Assembly: GCF_013343715.1 (NCBI RefSeq)
Contig: NZ_JABUNR010000013.1
Span: 1-64,000 of the forward strand
Length of the DNA: 64,000 nt
Origin: Mesobacillus harenae
GTDB taxonomy: Bacteria > Bacillota > Bacilli > Bacillales > Cytobacillaceae
Direction: 5' to 3'
The notes under the pieces: model-generated
Seen by the model: the letters and a program-made list of their open reading frames with translations, nothing else
What the model was told of the DNA's origin: nothing
Database searches by the model: none
Translations under genes and position numbers: made by a program
Shown here: piece by piece, positions 1-9,600 of the stretch
How positions within the stretch are numbered: position 1 is the stretch's first letter
Layout of the letters: each line of letters starts with the position of its first letter

Positions 1-19
1 ATTAGACATTTGGTGTTAG

Positions 20-53
20 AAATGACCAGTCACGTTTTATCGAGTGGTCATTT
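20..53 (+). terminator. Terminator of an upstream gene outside the window
   Basis: A 9-bp perfect stem (AAATGACCA / TGGTCATTT) with a 16-nt loop is followed by a short T run. It probably ends a plus-strand gene lying left of the window. Confidence 0.6.
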
Positions 54-134
54 TTAACACCCCACCAAACGAAGTGCGGTAGTATTCTGAGGAGAATCTA
101 GTCTCATTTTTTTGTGTCTACTTTCTTGACAGAA

Positions 135-470
135 GTCCAATAGAACCCTCATTCGGACTCGCCTTGGTCTTTTCCCTCTTCTCCTGTCCGAATAGGACCT
201 CTATTCGGACTCGCCTTGGCCTTTTCCCTCTTCTCCTGTCCGAATAGGACCCTCATTCGGACTCGCCTGGGTCTTTTCCCTCTTCTCCTGTCCGAATAGG
301 ACCCTCATTCGGACTCGCCTGGGTCTTTTCTCTCTTCTCCTGTCCGAATAGGACCCTCATTCGGACTCGCCTTGGCCTTTTCCCTCTCCTCCTGTCCGAA
401 TAGGACCCTCATTCGGACTCGCCTTGGCCTTTTCCCTCTTCTCCTGTCCGAATAGGACCCTCATTCGGAC
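135..470. repeat. Seven-copy 52-bp tandem repeat, each unit with a hairpin
   Basis: Units begin at 135, 186, 238, 290, 342, 394 and 446, so the period is 52 bp (51 for the first, degenerate unit). Each unit carries the inverted repeat GTCCGAAT ... ATTCGGAC around a 9-nt loop. A 27-nt pyrimidine-rich linker on the plus strand (purine-rich on the minus strand) separates units. The linkers are nearly as conserved as the hairpins, so this is a satellite-like array and not CRISPR. 52 is not a multiple of 3 and no reading frame crosses it. Base changes are clustered in the linker (TTGG/TGGG, GGTC/GGCC). Confidence 0.9.
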
Positions 471-661
471 AATTTTCACTTCTCTCCTGGCCGAATGAGA
501 CCAGTCCTTAACGCCTCCAGAATGGTCGGAATTGGTGTCCCGTTATTGTTTCATTCAACTCCGACTAATAGAGACTAGAACCAACTTCTCCGCCTCCGTT
601 AGTAACAAAGCTCCGCTTCTTTGTCGGTACTTCTAATTTAACCGTTTTCTGAACAGTAGGC
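471..661. other. Non-coding stretch, perhaps decayed repeat units
   Basis: No convincing ORF. Fragments such as CCGAATGAGACCAGTCC near 490-507 look like degenerate copies of the neighbouring array. Nothing else was recognised. Confidence 0.4.
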
Positions 662-838
662 TTACGAGAGCTCTTTACCTAATAATTTAAGCTTTTCACC
701 TACTGTACATTCTCTAATACAAAAGCGATGTGCGTATCTTTTCCCCTTTTCCTTTCTAAAGTGCTGGTACACGAAACAGCCTTTACAAAAGGTTGCTGTT
801 AAATCGTCAACTTCAGCAAAAAGTTCTTTTTTACTCAA
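662..838 (-). CDS. ypeQ: YpeQ-like zinc-finger micro-protein
   Basis: Encodes 58 residues from a TTG start preceded by a strong AAGGAGG site. The sequence has C-x2-C (CKGC) near residue 20 and C-x4-C (CIREC) near residue 47, plus several histidines, which fits a small zinc-binding fold. It lies directly downstream of the RNase H-like gene at 864, the arrangement I remember for ypeP-ypeQ in B. subtilis, and is probably co-transcribed with it (25-bp gap). The molecular role is unknown. The short length and TTG start make it easy to miss in automated annotation. Confidence 0.75.
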   Translation of the reverse strand: MSKKELFAEVDDLTATFCKGCFVYQHFRKEKGKRYAHRFCIRECTVGEKLKLLGKELS

Positions 839-863
839 CCTGGACCCTCCTTTCCCCTGTTGT

Positions 864-1520
864 TTATATGATTTGCATCTTACTATTTATCATTTTGCCT
901 TCGAGCGCTTGAGTAGCCAGTTTATCGGCTTCTTTGTTTTCCTTCCTTCCAACAGTTTTATAAGAAGGACGAAGCCCGATTTTTTTTATTTTCTCTTCAA
1001 TTCGATCAAGCCAGCGATTTAATTCTTCCTCGTAACAAGGCCATTCACCCTCAAGCTGCTTCAAAACGACCTGCGAATCCCCAATCAATTCACAAGGCAT
1101 TTGGCGGACCTCCAGTTCCTCAAGCAGGGTAAGCGCATAATACAGCGCTGCATACTCTGCTTCATTGTTGTTATTTAATTCATCAAATACCTGGTTGGCC
1201 CTCAGTCTGAACTTCTTTTTACCTTGTTTAAAGTAAATTACTGCTCCCAGCCCGGATTTTTTAGTTTCCTTATCAAAGCCTCCATCAAAATAGATGAAAA
1301 GATCGTGAGGCTCCTCATCTATTTCTTCAGTCAGTTTTCTCAGTTCCTTCGGTGTCCATGAAGTTCCCATTTCATCATAAAATAACAAGTCGGCTGTTTT
1401 TCCGGATTTTTCAAGTTCGTCACCGGTGGCTAAAGCAAGCTCACTATCTATCCACTCAGACGAGAACAGCACTTTCTTATTGCCTTTTAATTTATATGTC
1501 CATTCTAATTTATATTTCAT
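864..1520 (-). CDS. ypeP: RNase H-like protein YpeP (viroplasmin-type N-terminus plus RNase HI fold)
   Basis: 218 residues. Residues 1-70 resemble the caulimovirus viroplasmin-like RNA/hybrid-binding module; the rest is an RNase HI fold. The four acidic positions are visible: D in IYFDGGFD, E in NNNEAEY, D in LIGDSQ, and D in KEADKLA. It would hydrolyse RNA in RNA:DNA hybrids, or act as a reverse-transcriptase-like RNase H relative. I chose the ATG at 1520 because a purine-rich GGCAGGG lies just upstream; the ATG at 1544 has no ribosome binding site. It is divergent from another RNase H gene at 1864. Confidence 0.8.
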   Translation of the reverse strand: MKYKLEWTYKLKGNKKVLFSSEWIDSELALATGDELEKSGKTADLLFYDEMGTSWTPKELRKLTEEIDEEPHDLFIYFDGGFDKETKKSGLGAVIYFKQGKKKFRLRANQVFDELNNNNEAEYAALYYALTLLEELEVRQMPCELIGDSQVVLKQLEGEWPCYEEELNRWLDRIEEKIKKIGLRPSYKTVGRKENKEADKLATQALEGKMINSKMQII

Positions 1521-1863
1521 ATCAGCCCTGCCTTTCGCGATCATGGTTAATGATCTACTTTAAAGCGATAAATTATAACTTCTGTTCATCATATTGTACT
1601 TATAAAAACTTATATGGTTATATCTTTACCCATCTCAAAAGGAACTTTCCAAAAGAAGACTAATAAAGGCCAAAAAATAATGGCAATTGACGCTCGTGGT
1701 TTCCTGTGAGAACTTATCGCACCAAAATCCCTTTTAAAAGAATCTGTTGGTCTTTTTTTACATGATATCATAAAAAATTTGTCTGTTTGGTTTCCAGCTC
1801 AACGTTTCCGTTGTTTTATGATACACTAACTAGTATCTTTATAAACTGTTCGGAGGTATGATC
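1521..1863. other. Intergenic region between divergent RNase H genes
   Basis: 343 bp, AT-rich. It must hold promoters for both flanking genes; TATGAT (1817-1822) is a possible -10 for the plus-strand gene, but no matching -35 is clear. No ORF or structured element was recognised. Confidence 0.4.
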
Positions 1864-2262
1864 TTGATTGAAGTTTACATTGACGGTGCTTCCGCCGGAA
1901 ACCCTGGTCCAAGCGGAGCTGGCATCTTTATAAAAGGAAATGGCGAGGTAATACGCCGCTCCATTCCTTTAGGAATAATGTCCAACCATGAGGCAGAATT
2001 TCAGGCGTTTATTTTAGCATTAGAAATTTGTCTAGAAAAGGATTTGAAGACTGTATCCTTCCGGACCGATTCAGAGCTTGTGAACCGGGCGATTGAAAAA
2101 GAGTTCGTTAAAAATTCATTATATGTTCCTCTTCTGGAAAAAGCACTTTCGCTTACAAGCCAGTTTGACCTGTTTTTTATCAAATGGATCCCGAGCAGCG
2201 AAAACAAGACAGCCGACGAGCTGGCGAGAAAAGCAGCTAGAGACGTTCAAGCGAAAGGGTAA
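1864..2262 (+). CDS. ypdQ: RNase HI family protein (YpdQ-like)
   Basis: About 132 residues. The whole protein is a minimal RNase H fold with the catalytic set: D in YIDGASAGNPGPSG, E in NHEAEF, D in RTDSEL and D in KTADELA. Its predicted activity is cleavage of RNA in RNA:DNA hybrids such as primers and R-loops. GGAGG at 1852-1856 sits only 1 nt before the ATG at 1858 but 7 nt before TTG at 1864, so TTG is the better start. The stop is followed within about 10 bp by the start of the EamA transporter, suggesting an operon. Confidence 0.85.
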   Translation: MIEVYIDGASAGNPGPSGAGIFIKGNGEVIRRSIPLGIMSNHEAEFQAFILALEICLEKDLKTVSFRTDSELVNRAIEKEFVKNSLYVPLLEKALSLTSQFDLFFIKWIPSSENKTADELARKAARDVQAKG

Positions 2263-2272
2263 GGTGGAAGCT

Positions 2273-3205
2273 TTGCAAAAGCCATTGATTGCTGATATTT
2301 GTTTACTTTTGGTAGCACTTGTCTGGGGTGCTACATTTGTGCTGGTTCAAAACGCCATTTCCTTTTTAGAGCCTTTATCTTTTAATAGTGTGCGTTTCTC
2401 ATTAGCTGCTGCCCTGCTTGGAAGCTGGCTTTTGTTATTTGAACGCAAACAACTAAGAATGTGTAATGGTAAACTGCTATTTGCAGGGACTTTGCTGGGG
2501 GTTTTACTATTTGTAGGTTATGCGTTTCAGACGCTGGGGCTTCTGTCTACTACTTCATCTAAAGCGGGCTTTATCACCGGTTTAAGCGTAGTTATGGTAC
2601 CTCTTTTTTCAATAGTCTTTTTAAAAATAAAACTTGGGATAAACGCGATTACCGGGGTAGCAGTGGCAGCTGTCGGTCTTTATTTCCTGACAATGACTGA
2701 CTCTGCGCCGCTGACAATAGGGGACGGCCTTATCTTTATTTGTGCGATTGGTTTTGCTCTTCACATTGTTACAACCGGAAAATTCACTGGAGAATTTCCA
2801 GCACTTGCATTAACCGTGGTGCAGCTGGCAACTGTTGCTCTCTTATCTGCAGCAGGGGCTTTTTTCTTTGAGGATTGGAACAAGGCCTTCCAGCTTGATA
2901 TTTTACTAACTGGGCAGGTGCTTTCAGCCTTAATTGTAACAGCTCTTTTTGCAACCGCGCTTGCCTATTATGCTCAAACTGCCTTTCAGAAGCATACCAC
3001 ACCTACCCGTGTTGCCTTGATTTTTGCTATGGAGCCCGTCTTTGCAGCAATTACGGCTTTTATATGGGCACATGAACGTCTATCAATAAGTGCTATTATG
3101 GGTTGCTTATTAATATTTGCAGGAATGATTTTTGCCGAACTGCCCTCGGGCTGGTCCATTTTTAAAAGGGGACATAAACAGGATTTACTGGCGAAAAAAA
3201 TGTGA
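2273..3205 (+). CDS. EamA/DMT-superfamily membrane transporter
   Basis: 310 residues from TTG at 2273, preceded by AAGGTGG. The open frame extends back to 2093, but that part overlaps the RNase H gene in another frame and is not credible. About ten hydrophobic segments form two EamA halves; the first begins LLLVALVWGATFVLVQNA, a typical EamA opening. It is likely an exporter of metabolites or amino acids, substrate unknown. The cytoplasmic tail is lysine-rich. GTG at 2264 is an alternative start. Confidence 0.85.
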   Translation: MQKPLIADICLLLVALVWGATFVLVQNAISFLEPLSFNSVRFSLAAALLGSWLLLFERKQLRMCNGKLLFAGTLLGVLLFVGYAFQTLGLLSTTSSKAGFITGLSVVMVPLFSIVFLKIKLGINAITGVAVAAVGLYFLTMTDSAPLTIGDGLIFICAIGFALHIVTTGKFTGEFPALALTVVQLATVALLSAAGAFFFEDWNKAFQLDILLTGQVLSALIVTALFATALAYYAQTAFQKHTTPTRVALIFAMEPVFAAITAFIWAHERLSISAIMGCLLIFAGMIFAELPSGWSIFKRGHKQDLLAKKM

Positions 3206-3392
3206 GCTAAAGCATTCAGCATCATTTAAATGAAAGGCTCTCTTTGACACACCTGAGTGATCTCCCCTGGAGTGCTGGTTCCGGAAGAAATGATAAAACA
3301 CCAAGTCCACGTACAAAGGAAATGCCTAAGCATTATCGGATAGTCGATCCCTTAACTCTAATCAATATTATTCTTAACAGGGCCAAATATAA

Positions 3393-3422
3393 AAAAAAGC
3401 ATGTTTTGGAACATGCTTTTTT
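3393..3422. terminator. Bidirectional terminator
   Basis: The stem AAAAAGCATGTT / AACATGCTTTTT with a short loop has A and T runs on either side. It can end both the EamA gene (plus strand) and the small minus-strand gene that starts at 3690. Confidence 0.75.
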
Positions 3423-3690
3423 ATATAGCCAAAAGATCAGTCTCTTTGACGAATTTTATAGCTTCCTGCCTTGATTCAATTTTATTTGAAACAAGAGTTT
3501 CCAGAAGCGCAACATAGAAACTTCCGTCAAAACTCTTTTGAGCTTTAAGGGTAAGCTCAATAGCAACATTCGTTAATTCATCTGTAGAATCAGTGTATTG
3601 TTTTCCAAAGTATATGAATCCGATTGCATCCTCACCAAACTGAAACCCTTTGCTTTGCAGGTAGCGCAAATACTCTTCGACTGTTTGCAA
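3421..3690 (-). CDS. Conserved small protein, possibly DUF6123
   Basis: 89 residues from a TTG start, with GGAGAGGG about 10 nt upstream. It is acidic to neutral and predicted mostly helical, with no membrane segment. The N-terminus (TVEEYLRYLQSKGFQF, then IYFGKQY) resembles what I recall of a Bacillaceae-specific family annotated as DUF6123, but I cannot confirm that. No catalytic motif is visible. It shares the terminator at 3393-3422 and lies downstream of the PAP2-like gene on the same strand. Confidence 0.65.
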   Translation of the reverse strand: MQTVEEYLRYLQSKGFQFGEDAIGFIYFGKQYTDSTDELTNVAIELTLKAQKSFDGSFYVALLETLVSNKIESRQEAIKFVKETDLLAI

Positions 3691-3757
3691 CTATTGTCAA
3701 CCCTCTCCGGCTTAAACTCTTAACAAGTTAAATTTTACCTGAAAGTTCGACAATATT

Positions 3758-4219
3758 CTACCTTTTCTTCGTTAAGAAATGTCCAGCGGCCCCCATGATT
3801 ACTCCCAAAATGGCACCTCCAAGAACCTCCATTGGCTGATGGCCTAGCATTTCCTTCAATGGGTCTGGTGACTTCTCCTCAAATTCCACGGGATCATGTT
3901 CATGAATTTTATCAATAAGCTCATCAAGGTCATTAACCTTTAAGGTCAACTCGCCGGTTTGTCTTCTAATTCCTTGTGCATCATACATAACGATTAGGCC
4001 GAATACAAGAGAAAGTGCAAAGTCAACCGTGGGCATTCCCCTATCTAAAGCTACGTATGTGGTCAAAGAAGCTACGCCCGCTGAGTGTGAGCTAGGCATT
4101 CCGCCGGTTTTAAAAAAAAGTTCAGGACGCCATTCCTTTGTATAATAATAGTGGATTGGTATTTTTAAACCCTGCGCCAGGCCAATACTAGACAGGGCTA
4201 TAGCTGCTCCCTTGTTCAT
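3758..4219 (-). CDS. Divergent PAP2-family membrane protein (YuiD-like)
   Basis: 153 residues, ATG preceded by GAGGTG. Phosphatase-type motifs are visible: GGMPSSHSAG near residue 40 and GHQPMEVLGG near residue 130. Both match the 'divergent PAP2' (DUF212) family related to acid phosphatase/vanadium haloperoxidase proteins. Several hydrophobic segments suggest a membrane location with activity on lipid or polyprenyl phosphates, which is inferred from the family. It is monocistronic or loosely linked to the small gene downstream. Confidence 0.85.
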   Translation of the reverse strand: MNKGAAIALSSIGLAQGLKIPIHYYYTKEWRPELFFKTGGMPSSHSAGVASLTTYVALDRGMPTVDFALSLVFGLIVMYDAQGIRRQTGELTLKVNDLDELIDKIHEHDPVEFEEKSPDPLKEMLGHQPMEVLGGAILGVIMGAAGHFLTKKR

Positions 4220-4398
4220 AATTTTTCACCTCTTTGTTATTTTGAAGAAAAACGAGTGAATCTATTCCCCTCTGTTAATAATAAGGGAGTAAAGCTCGTC
4301 CAAAAGAAAACCATTATTAGATTTTCATTTCTGCCTATTAGCTTAATTCACTTTTATCGAGCCTTTTAAACTAAATGTAGACAATAGGAGGAGAAATT

Positions 4399-4530
4399 AT
4401 GAGTAAAAAGCACAATCGGGGAACGAAAGCACCTGGAGTAAATCCACAAGGCTTCGGACAGGATGCTGAGTTAACTGAAAGTCCGAAAACAAAGCTTGAA
4501 AATGCCGCTAAAAAGAAAAATACAAAGTAA
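4399..4530 (+). CDS. sspL: Small acid-soluble spore protein L
   Basis: 43 residues, very hydrophilic, Lys/Asn/Gly-rich. The central VNPQG and the C-terminal pattern ESPKTKLENAAKKKNTK match SspL of B. subtilis. It is a minor SASP made in the forespore, usually under SigG. The ATG is preceded by a strong AGGAGGAG at 4386-4393. A terminator follows at 4556. Confidence 0.85.
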   Translation: MSKKHNRGTKAPGVNPQGFGQDAELTESPKTKLENAAKKKNTK

Positions 4531-4555
4531 AACCTCCGGTATGTAAGCAGCAAAA

Positions 4556-4580
4556 AACCCCTGAAGGTTACTCAGGGGTT
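4556..4580. terminator. Terminator shared by sspL and ypcP
   Basis: A perfect 9-bp stem AACCCCTGA / TCAGGGGTT with a 7-nt loop. An A run precedes it and serves as a U tract in minus-strand transcripts. It lies between converging genes. Confidence 0.8.
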
Positions 4581-4587
4581 ATGGTTA

Positions 4588-5481
4588 TCACGCATATGCT
4601 CTATGATCTTCAAGAAAACGGTGCAGACCCTTAAACTCTACTTCGGCAAATTTGGCAAAAACTTTGTCGCGGTCTACTTTAAGTACAGCTTCTGGCAGCT
4701 TACATTCTACCGGAACATCACACTTAATCTCAGCAAGCTTCCTGCTCAAGTGGAGCATGTCCAGATCCTGTTCAATTTTTGCCCTTTGTGATTTGGTTAA
4801 TTCGTGAAGATTTTCGAGAATCCCTTCAACATTACTATACTGCTGAAGAAGTCTTAATGCCGTTTTCTCCCCAATTCCTTTTACACCAGGATAATTATCA
4901 CTAGGATCACCCATCAAAGCTTTTAAGTCGATCATCTGGGTAGGCGAAATGCCTTTCTCTTCAAAAAATGAAGCAGGATTATGGACAAGGTAATTTCCAA
5001 AGCCCTTTTTTAGAAGAGCAACAGATATATTATCATCGATTAATTGCAAAATGTCCTGATCACCGGTGAGAATTAGTATTCTTGCCTCTTCCTTTTTGGT
5101 CATACGAGCTATTGTTCCAATACAATCATCAGCTTCAAATCCTGCTAATCCAATATTTGGCAAATCGAACGCCGCAACTACATCTTTCACCAATTCAAAT
5201 TGTGGAATAAGTTCAATGGGTGCTTCAGATCGATTTGCTTTATAGCCCTCGTACATTTCAGAGCGGAATGTCTTGCTTCCCATATCCCAGCATATAGCAG
5301 CATGGCTGGGCTTAAATTCTGAAACAGCCATTAGAAAATGCTTAACAAAACCGTATACTGCATTTGTCGGTACACCCTTTGAGTTTATCATAAATTGCCC
5401 GGTAACAGCTGTAGCATAAAAGGCTCTAAATAACAGGGCCATGCCGTCAACGAGCATAAGTGAAGGTTGTTTTGTCTCCAA
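4588..5481 (-). CDS. ypcP: 5'-3' exonuclease (Pol I 5'-nuclease family, YpcP)
   Basis: 297 residues from a TTG start with GGAGGG 7 nt upstream. It is a free-standing version of the DNA polymerase I 5'-nuclease domain. Acidic metal-binding clusters are LMLVDGMALLFRAFY at the N-terminus, FEADDCIGT near residue 120, TGDQDILQLI near 145, and LMGDPSDNYPGVKGIGEKTA near 190, the last being the helix-hairpin-helix with H3TH. It removes RNA primers and 5' flaps in lagging-strand processing and repair; B. subtilis also has such a second nuclease besides PolA. Confidence 0.9.
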   Translation of the reverse strand: METKQPSLMLVDGMALLFRAFYATAVTGQFMINSKGVPTNAVYGFVKHFLMAVSEFKPSHAAICWDMGSKTFRSEMYEGYKANRSEAPIELIPQFELVKDVVAAFDLPNIGLAGFEADDCIGTIARMTKKEEARILILTGDQDILQLIDDNISVALLKKGFGNYLVHNPASFFEEKGISPTQMIDLKALMGDPSDNYPGVKGIGEKTALRLLQQYSNVEGILENLHELTKSQRAKIEQDLDMLHLSRKLAEIKCDVPVECKLPEAVLKVDRDKVFAKFAEVEFKGLHRFLEDHRAYA

Positions 5482-5579
5482 CTTAATTCCCTCCGTTCCA
5501 ATAACTTGCTGATCTATTATAACATGGCCAACATAAAAATTTTGTTGGTAATGATTATTGAGAGCAAGTCGTTTAACGA

Positions 5580-6440
5580 TTATTCAAAAGGTTTCTCGTC
5601 ATCTACAGCGCCGTCTTCAACAGGATTCTCCGGATAGGAGATCCAATCACTAAAGCTTCCGATATAAAGCTTTATGTTTTTATATCCTGCTGCTTCTAAG
5701 GCTAAAAAGTTTGGGGCAGCTGTTACCCCTGATCCACAATAAACAATCACCGGCAGCTCTTTTGGTACCCCGGAGAACCGCTGAAGTTGTTCCTCAGCAG
5801 ATTTGTATTTCCCATTTATCAACGCGTCATTCCAAGGATAATTTAATGCTCCAGGTATACGTCCTGCTTTTTTATCAATTGGCTCCTCGAGCCCAAGGTA
5901 CCTTTTTGGCTCACGGGAATCGATTAAAATTGCTTCTGTCTTCTTCCCGTCAGCAGATGACTTGACTAGCTCAGTTGATGCAATAATATCTTCATTCAGG
6001 TTTATCTGAAAGTCTGCCCTTGGATGGCTATGAAGGTCTTTTGTGACTGAATACCCTGAGTCTGTCCAGGCCTGCAGTCCTCCATTTAGAACAACAATTT
6101 GTTTATGTCCCATATACTTCAGCAGCCAGTAGAACCTGGCTGCAAAGGCTCCGTTCCCCTGGTCATAAGCAATAATTGTGTGCTCGCTGCCGAACCCGCT
6201 TTTTTCAAGCAAATCTTTGAAATTATTTAAATTAGGCAGAGGGTGACGGCCTCCGTGCTCTTGTACTGGGCCGGATAAATCTTTTTCTAAGTGAAAGTAT
6301 ACTGAACCTGGTATATGCCCTTCCGTAAAGGCATTTTTTCCTGCTGCAGGACGGCCGAGTTCAAACCGGCAATCTGCAATCCGTATTGATGGTTGATCTA
6401 GATTATCTTTCAGCCACTCAACAGTTACAATATTTTTCAT
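5580..6440 (-). CDS. Rhodanese-type sulfurtransferase (3-mercaptopyruvate/thiosulfate)
   Basis: 286 residues. There are two tandem rhodanese domains: the N-terminal one is inactive-like (GHIPGSVYFHLEKDLSG) and the C-terminal one carries the active loop YCGSGVTA with the catalytic cysteine. CGSGVTA is the loop usually associated with 3-mercaptopyruvate sulfurtransferase. It transfers sulfane sulfur to cyanide or thiol acceptors in the cytoplasm. ATG at 6440 has GGAGGG upstream and replaces the longer open frame. It overlaps the stop of the four-cysteine micro-protein by 4 bp, so it is translationally coupled. Confidence 0.9.
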   Translation of the reverse strand: MKNIVTVEWLKDNLDQPSIRIADCRFELGRPAAGKNAFTEGHIPGSVYFHLEKDLSGPVQEHGGRHPLPNLNNFKDLLEKSGFGSEHTIIAYDQGNGAFAARFYWLLKYMGHKQIVVLNGGLQAWTDSGYSVTKDLHSHPRADFQINLNEDIIASTELVKSSADGKKTEAILIDSREPKRYLGLEEPIDKKAGRIPGALNYPWNDALINGKYKSAEEQLQRFSGVPKELPVIVYCGSGVTAAPNFLALEAAGYKNIKLYIGSFSDWISYPENPVEDGAVDDEKPFE

Positions 6441-6631
6441 AAGCTCCCTCCAGGGTTTATGCTCCGCTTTTCCATGAGCTTTATGATATGCTGCTTTGGT
6501 TTCCAGCATTGAAATTTATAGGCTGGTTTTGTTTCAAATCCAAGTCTGCTGCAAGTATAAGTCATATTGCCTGCAGGTTTGTCGGCCCGAAAATGGACAC
6601 AGGTGGCACAGGCATGGAACGGATTTTCCAA
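6437..6631 (-). CDS. Four-cysteine micro-protein, function unknown
   Basis: 64 residues from a TTG start 1 nt after the dynA stop, with AAGGAAG inside the dynA tail as ribosome binding site. Cysteines are arranged C-x2-C (CATC, near residue 8), then single Cys near 27 and 42, with nearby His: a possible zinc or Fe-S knuckle. The tail is basic. It is wedged between dynA and the sulfurtransferase with overlaps on both sides, so it is co-translated with them. I do not recognise the family. Confidence 0.65.
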   Translation of the reverse strand: MENPFHACATCVHFRADKPAGNMTYTCSRLGFETKPAYKFQCWKPKQHIIKLMEKRSINPGGSL

Positions 6632-6632
6632 G

Positions 6633-9600
6633 CTAGGCTCTTCCTTCTGCCGAAGCTCGAATGCTTGCGAGTGCCTCTTTTAATACATCAACCGGGAACT
6701 CATCATTTAAAGCATAAACCAAGCCAGTCACATATTCTTCAAGTTGAACTTCTATCTCAGCAAGAATTCGGTTAAACTCCGTTTCAAGTGCCTGGGTATA
6801 ATGGTCCTTCATTTTACTATTACCTGATTCAAGATACTGTTCCGCTGGAAGCTGAATTCCTTTTTCTAGTTCATTTGCCATGAGTACCTTTTCATTTTTT
6901 TCAAAAAATGATTTAGGATTTTTAAATAGAGATAATGCTTTTTTGAAACTGTCAGGGTCTGTATCTTTAAAAGCATTCTCAAAATTCGGAGCTGGAATAT
7001 CTCCCAATTCAACTTCTGAAATTGGAATTTTAGCATTACCATCCTTAATTTCTTTCCTTAAGGTTTGTTGCAGTTCCTTTAGCTGCTTGCCAATGAAAAC
7101 TTCAAGCCTAAGTGAAGTGGCCCTTAATTCCTGGGCAAAATCGTATCCGATGCTCTCCAGAAGATCATGTAAGGCTCCTTGCAAGGCTTTGTTTAGGTTT
7201 CTGCCATCATCTTTGATGACAGAGGGGTGAAAGCTTTCTCTGAAAAAGTCACCGAACCTGAAAAAGACTCTTTGCTTAATGTAATAAGTTAACTCATCGC
7301 TTTCCTGGCTAAGCCGCTTAACTAATAGTTCTGGACTGTGCTCACGAAGGTTATGAATCATGTCTGATTTTTCTGTTTCTAAACTTCTTCTTTTTTGCTC
7401 TTTTACATCGCGATCTTCTTCTGAGGATGTAATCATATTTTCAAGCAAATTTAATGATTGTTTCCACTTTGCTTCAGCAGATTCAATCGCCATATCCATT
7501 AAGCCGCCTGATATAAAGGAGTAGAATGCATGCTCAAATGCAGGGAAAAGTGAAGGGCCGTTCTTCTTGGACTCTTGTTTCTCCTTCAATGCCAGCAGGC
7601 TGGATACTGGATAGACATGGGGCTTTCGTATTCCGTATAAGGCGAGCTGCTCTCTTACATAATCCACGACCGAAACCATCTCGTCCTTTGAACCTGCTAA
7701 ATCCACCGCGTTTACAATAAAAAACATTTTGTCGAGCTCAAATGAGTCTTTTACCCGTCCAAGCTGGATAAGAAATTCTCTGTCAGCTTTAGAAAAAGCA
7801 TGATTGTAATAGGTAACGAACAAAATGACGTCAGAGTTTTTAATGTAATCAAAAGCCACTCCTGTATGGCGTGTGTTAATGGAGTCAGCCCCAGGAGTAT
7901 CCACCAGGCTGATGCCATGCCTTGTTAGGCTGCAGTCATAATAAACTTCAATGTACTCAACCAGACAAGATTTCTCTTCTTCCGCGACAAAACCTCGGAA
8001 CTCTTGCAAATCTGTTACTAGCAATTGTCCTTCATGATGTTCAAAGAGTGTGTAACCTTCAGTAAAGGCCTGTAAGAAGGCTAAGTGTGTTTTATCTGCT
8101 GCACCTGCGTCTTGTTGTATATCTTTGAGGCCTCGTGCCTTTTCTAATGCTTCTTTAATACTGCCGGCTTTCATATCAAACATTTGCAATGAACGGGCAA
8201 CTTCTTCAAACAGTCTCCTTTCAGTTTTAAATTGAACGAGTACGGTCCCATGCGGGAACTCTTCAGTCACCGGCTTTATTTTATTTATTGCAGCCGTTGT
8301 AGGATTAGGTGATACGGGCAATATATTCTCGCCAACGAGGGCATTAGCAAAAGAAGACTTTCCTGCACTGAAAGCACCAAATAATGCAACCGTAAACTCT
8401 TTTTCAGTTAGGCGCTCGGCCTTTTGAACCAATTCCCTAGCCACTCTTGTTAATCCTGGGAATTCTTCAATCTGCTCCGCAGTAAATGTCAGTTTCTCAA
8501 CAATTTGCTTTACCCGTTTCTCATCCGGTGCATCTTGCTGCTGCTCTTGAAGATCAGTTTCTGTTTCTTCATGATGCTTGATGGCTGCTGAAGGTATTGT
8601 TGCTTGATGGTCAGTATCCGCTTTAATAGCAATCTCAGCCTCTTTCTCGGGTATAAAAAACGCCTTAGAAATCGCTTGCTCGTCTATCATCTGCTCGGCA
8701 TTTCCAGACAGGATTTCCTCGGTAAAATGCTGGTTTTGTTCGAGCTTGATTTGTATTGATAGTAAATTTTCTTGAGCTTCTTCAAGCCTTTTCAAACGGT
8801 TATGCTCTTCTTTCACACGTTTCTTTTCCTTGGCTGTCAGCTCGGATATCACAGCAAGATAACGATCTTTAAATAGAGTAAGCTTGGTTCTTGCTAGCTT
8901 TTTGAGTTCATTCGCTACTTCTTCTGTGTAGTTCAGAAGGTACTCTCCCGAAAGTCTTGCTCCTGGCTTAAGAGTTTTAAGAAGGATTTCTTTTTCAGCG
9001 TGAAGAGAAAACTCTTGTGCCATTGACGTAAGTTCCAGATCATTAATTTCTTTTTTATTTAATTTCTTCAATAATAATTCTTTTAAATGCCAGGAAATTT
9101 GAGTTTGAACTTTATCTTCCAAATCACTATAAAATTGATTTAGCCTTGCTTCTCGCTCCTGCTCTGTCTTCTGTTTCGAAAATAATAAGCCCACTTTAAA
9201 TCCAGGTTCCTGTGACTGCAGGTAGCTTTCTGCAAGTTCTCTCGTTTGAAAAGGCATTAGATAAGCATTGTCCAGTACTTTTCTCGCCTCGGAATCAAAT
9301 TCCTGATCAGCTTTTTTAAGCTGCACATCTAAGTCTTTTATTTGTTGGGAAGATACAGCAAGCTTCTCGGTTATTTCTTTCCCTTGTTCAGGGGCATCTG
9401 CAAGTACGTTTTGGAGTCTTTCTATTTCCACCTGCTGTTCCTCAGAAAGAAAGGACAAATGGTCTTTTGCTAGTTTTGCAGCCGAATTAGAAACAGATAC
9501 AGGCAAAAGAACTGCTCGAGACTCCATCCTGTCTTTAATAAAAAGGCGCAATTCTTCAAACTGGTTATGCTGAAGCTCTTCATTTCGAAGAGATGTATAG

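Noticed and set aside
135-470. CRISPR array
   Set aside because: Periodic 52-bp units suggested it, but the stretches between the inverted repeats are nearly identical instead of unique, and no cas gene is near.
2093-2272. N-terminal extension of the EamA protein
   Set aside because: It overlaps the RNase H gene in another frame, is not hydrophobic, and has no start site; TTG at 2273 is better.
3244-3474. 76-codon plus-strand ORF
   Set aside because: It runs through the terminator at 3393-3422 and into the opposite-strand gene; no ribosome binding site.
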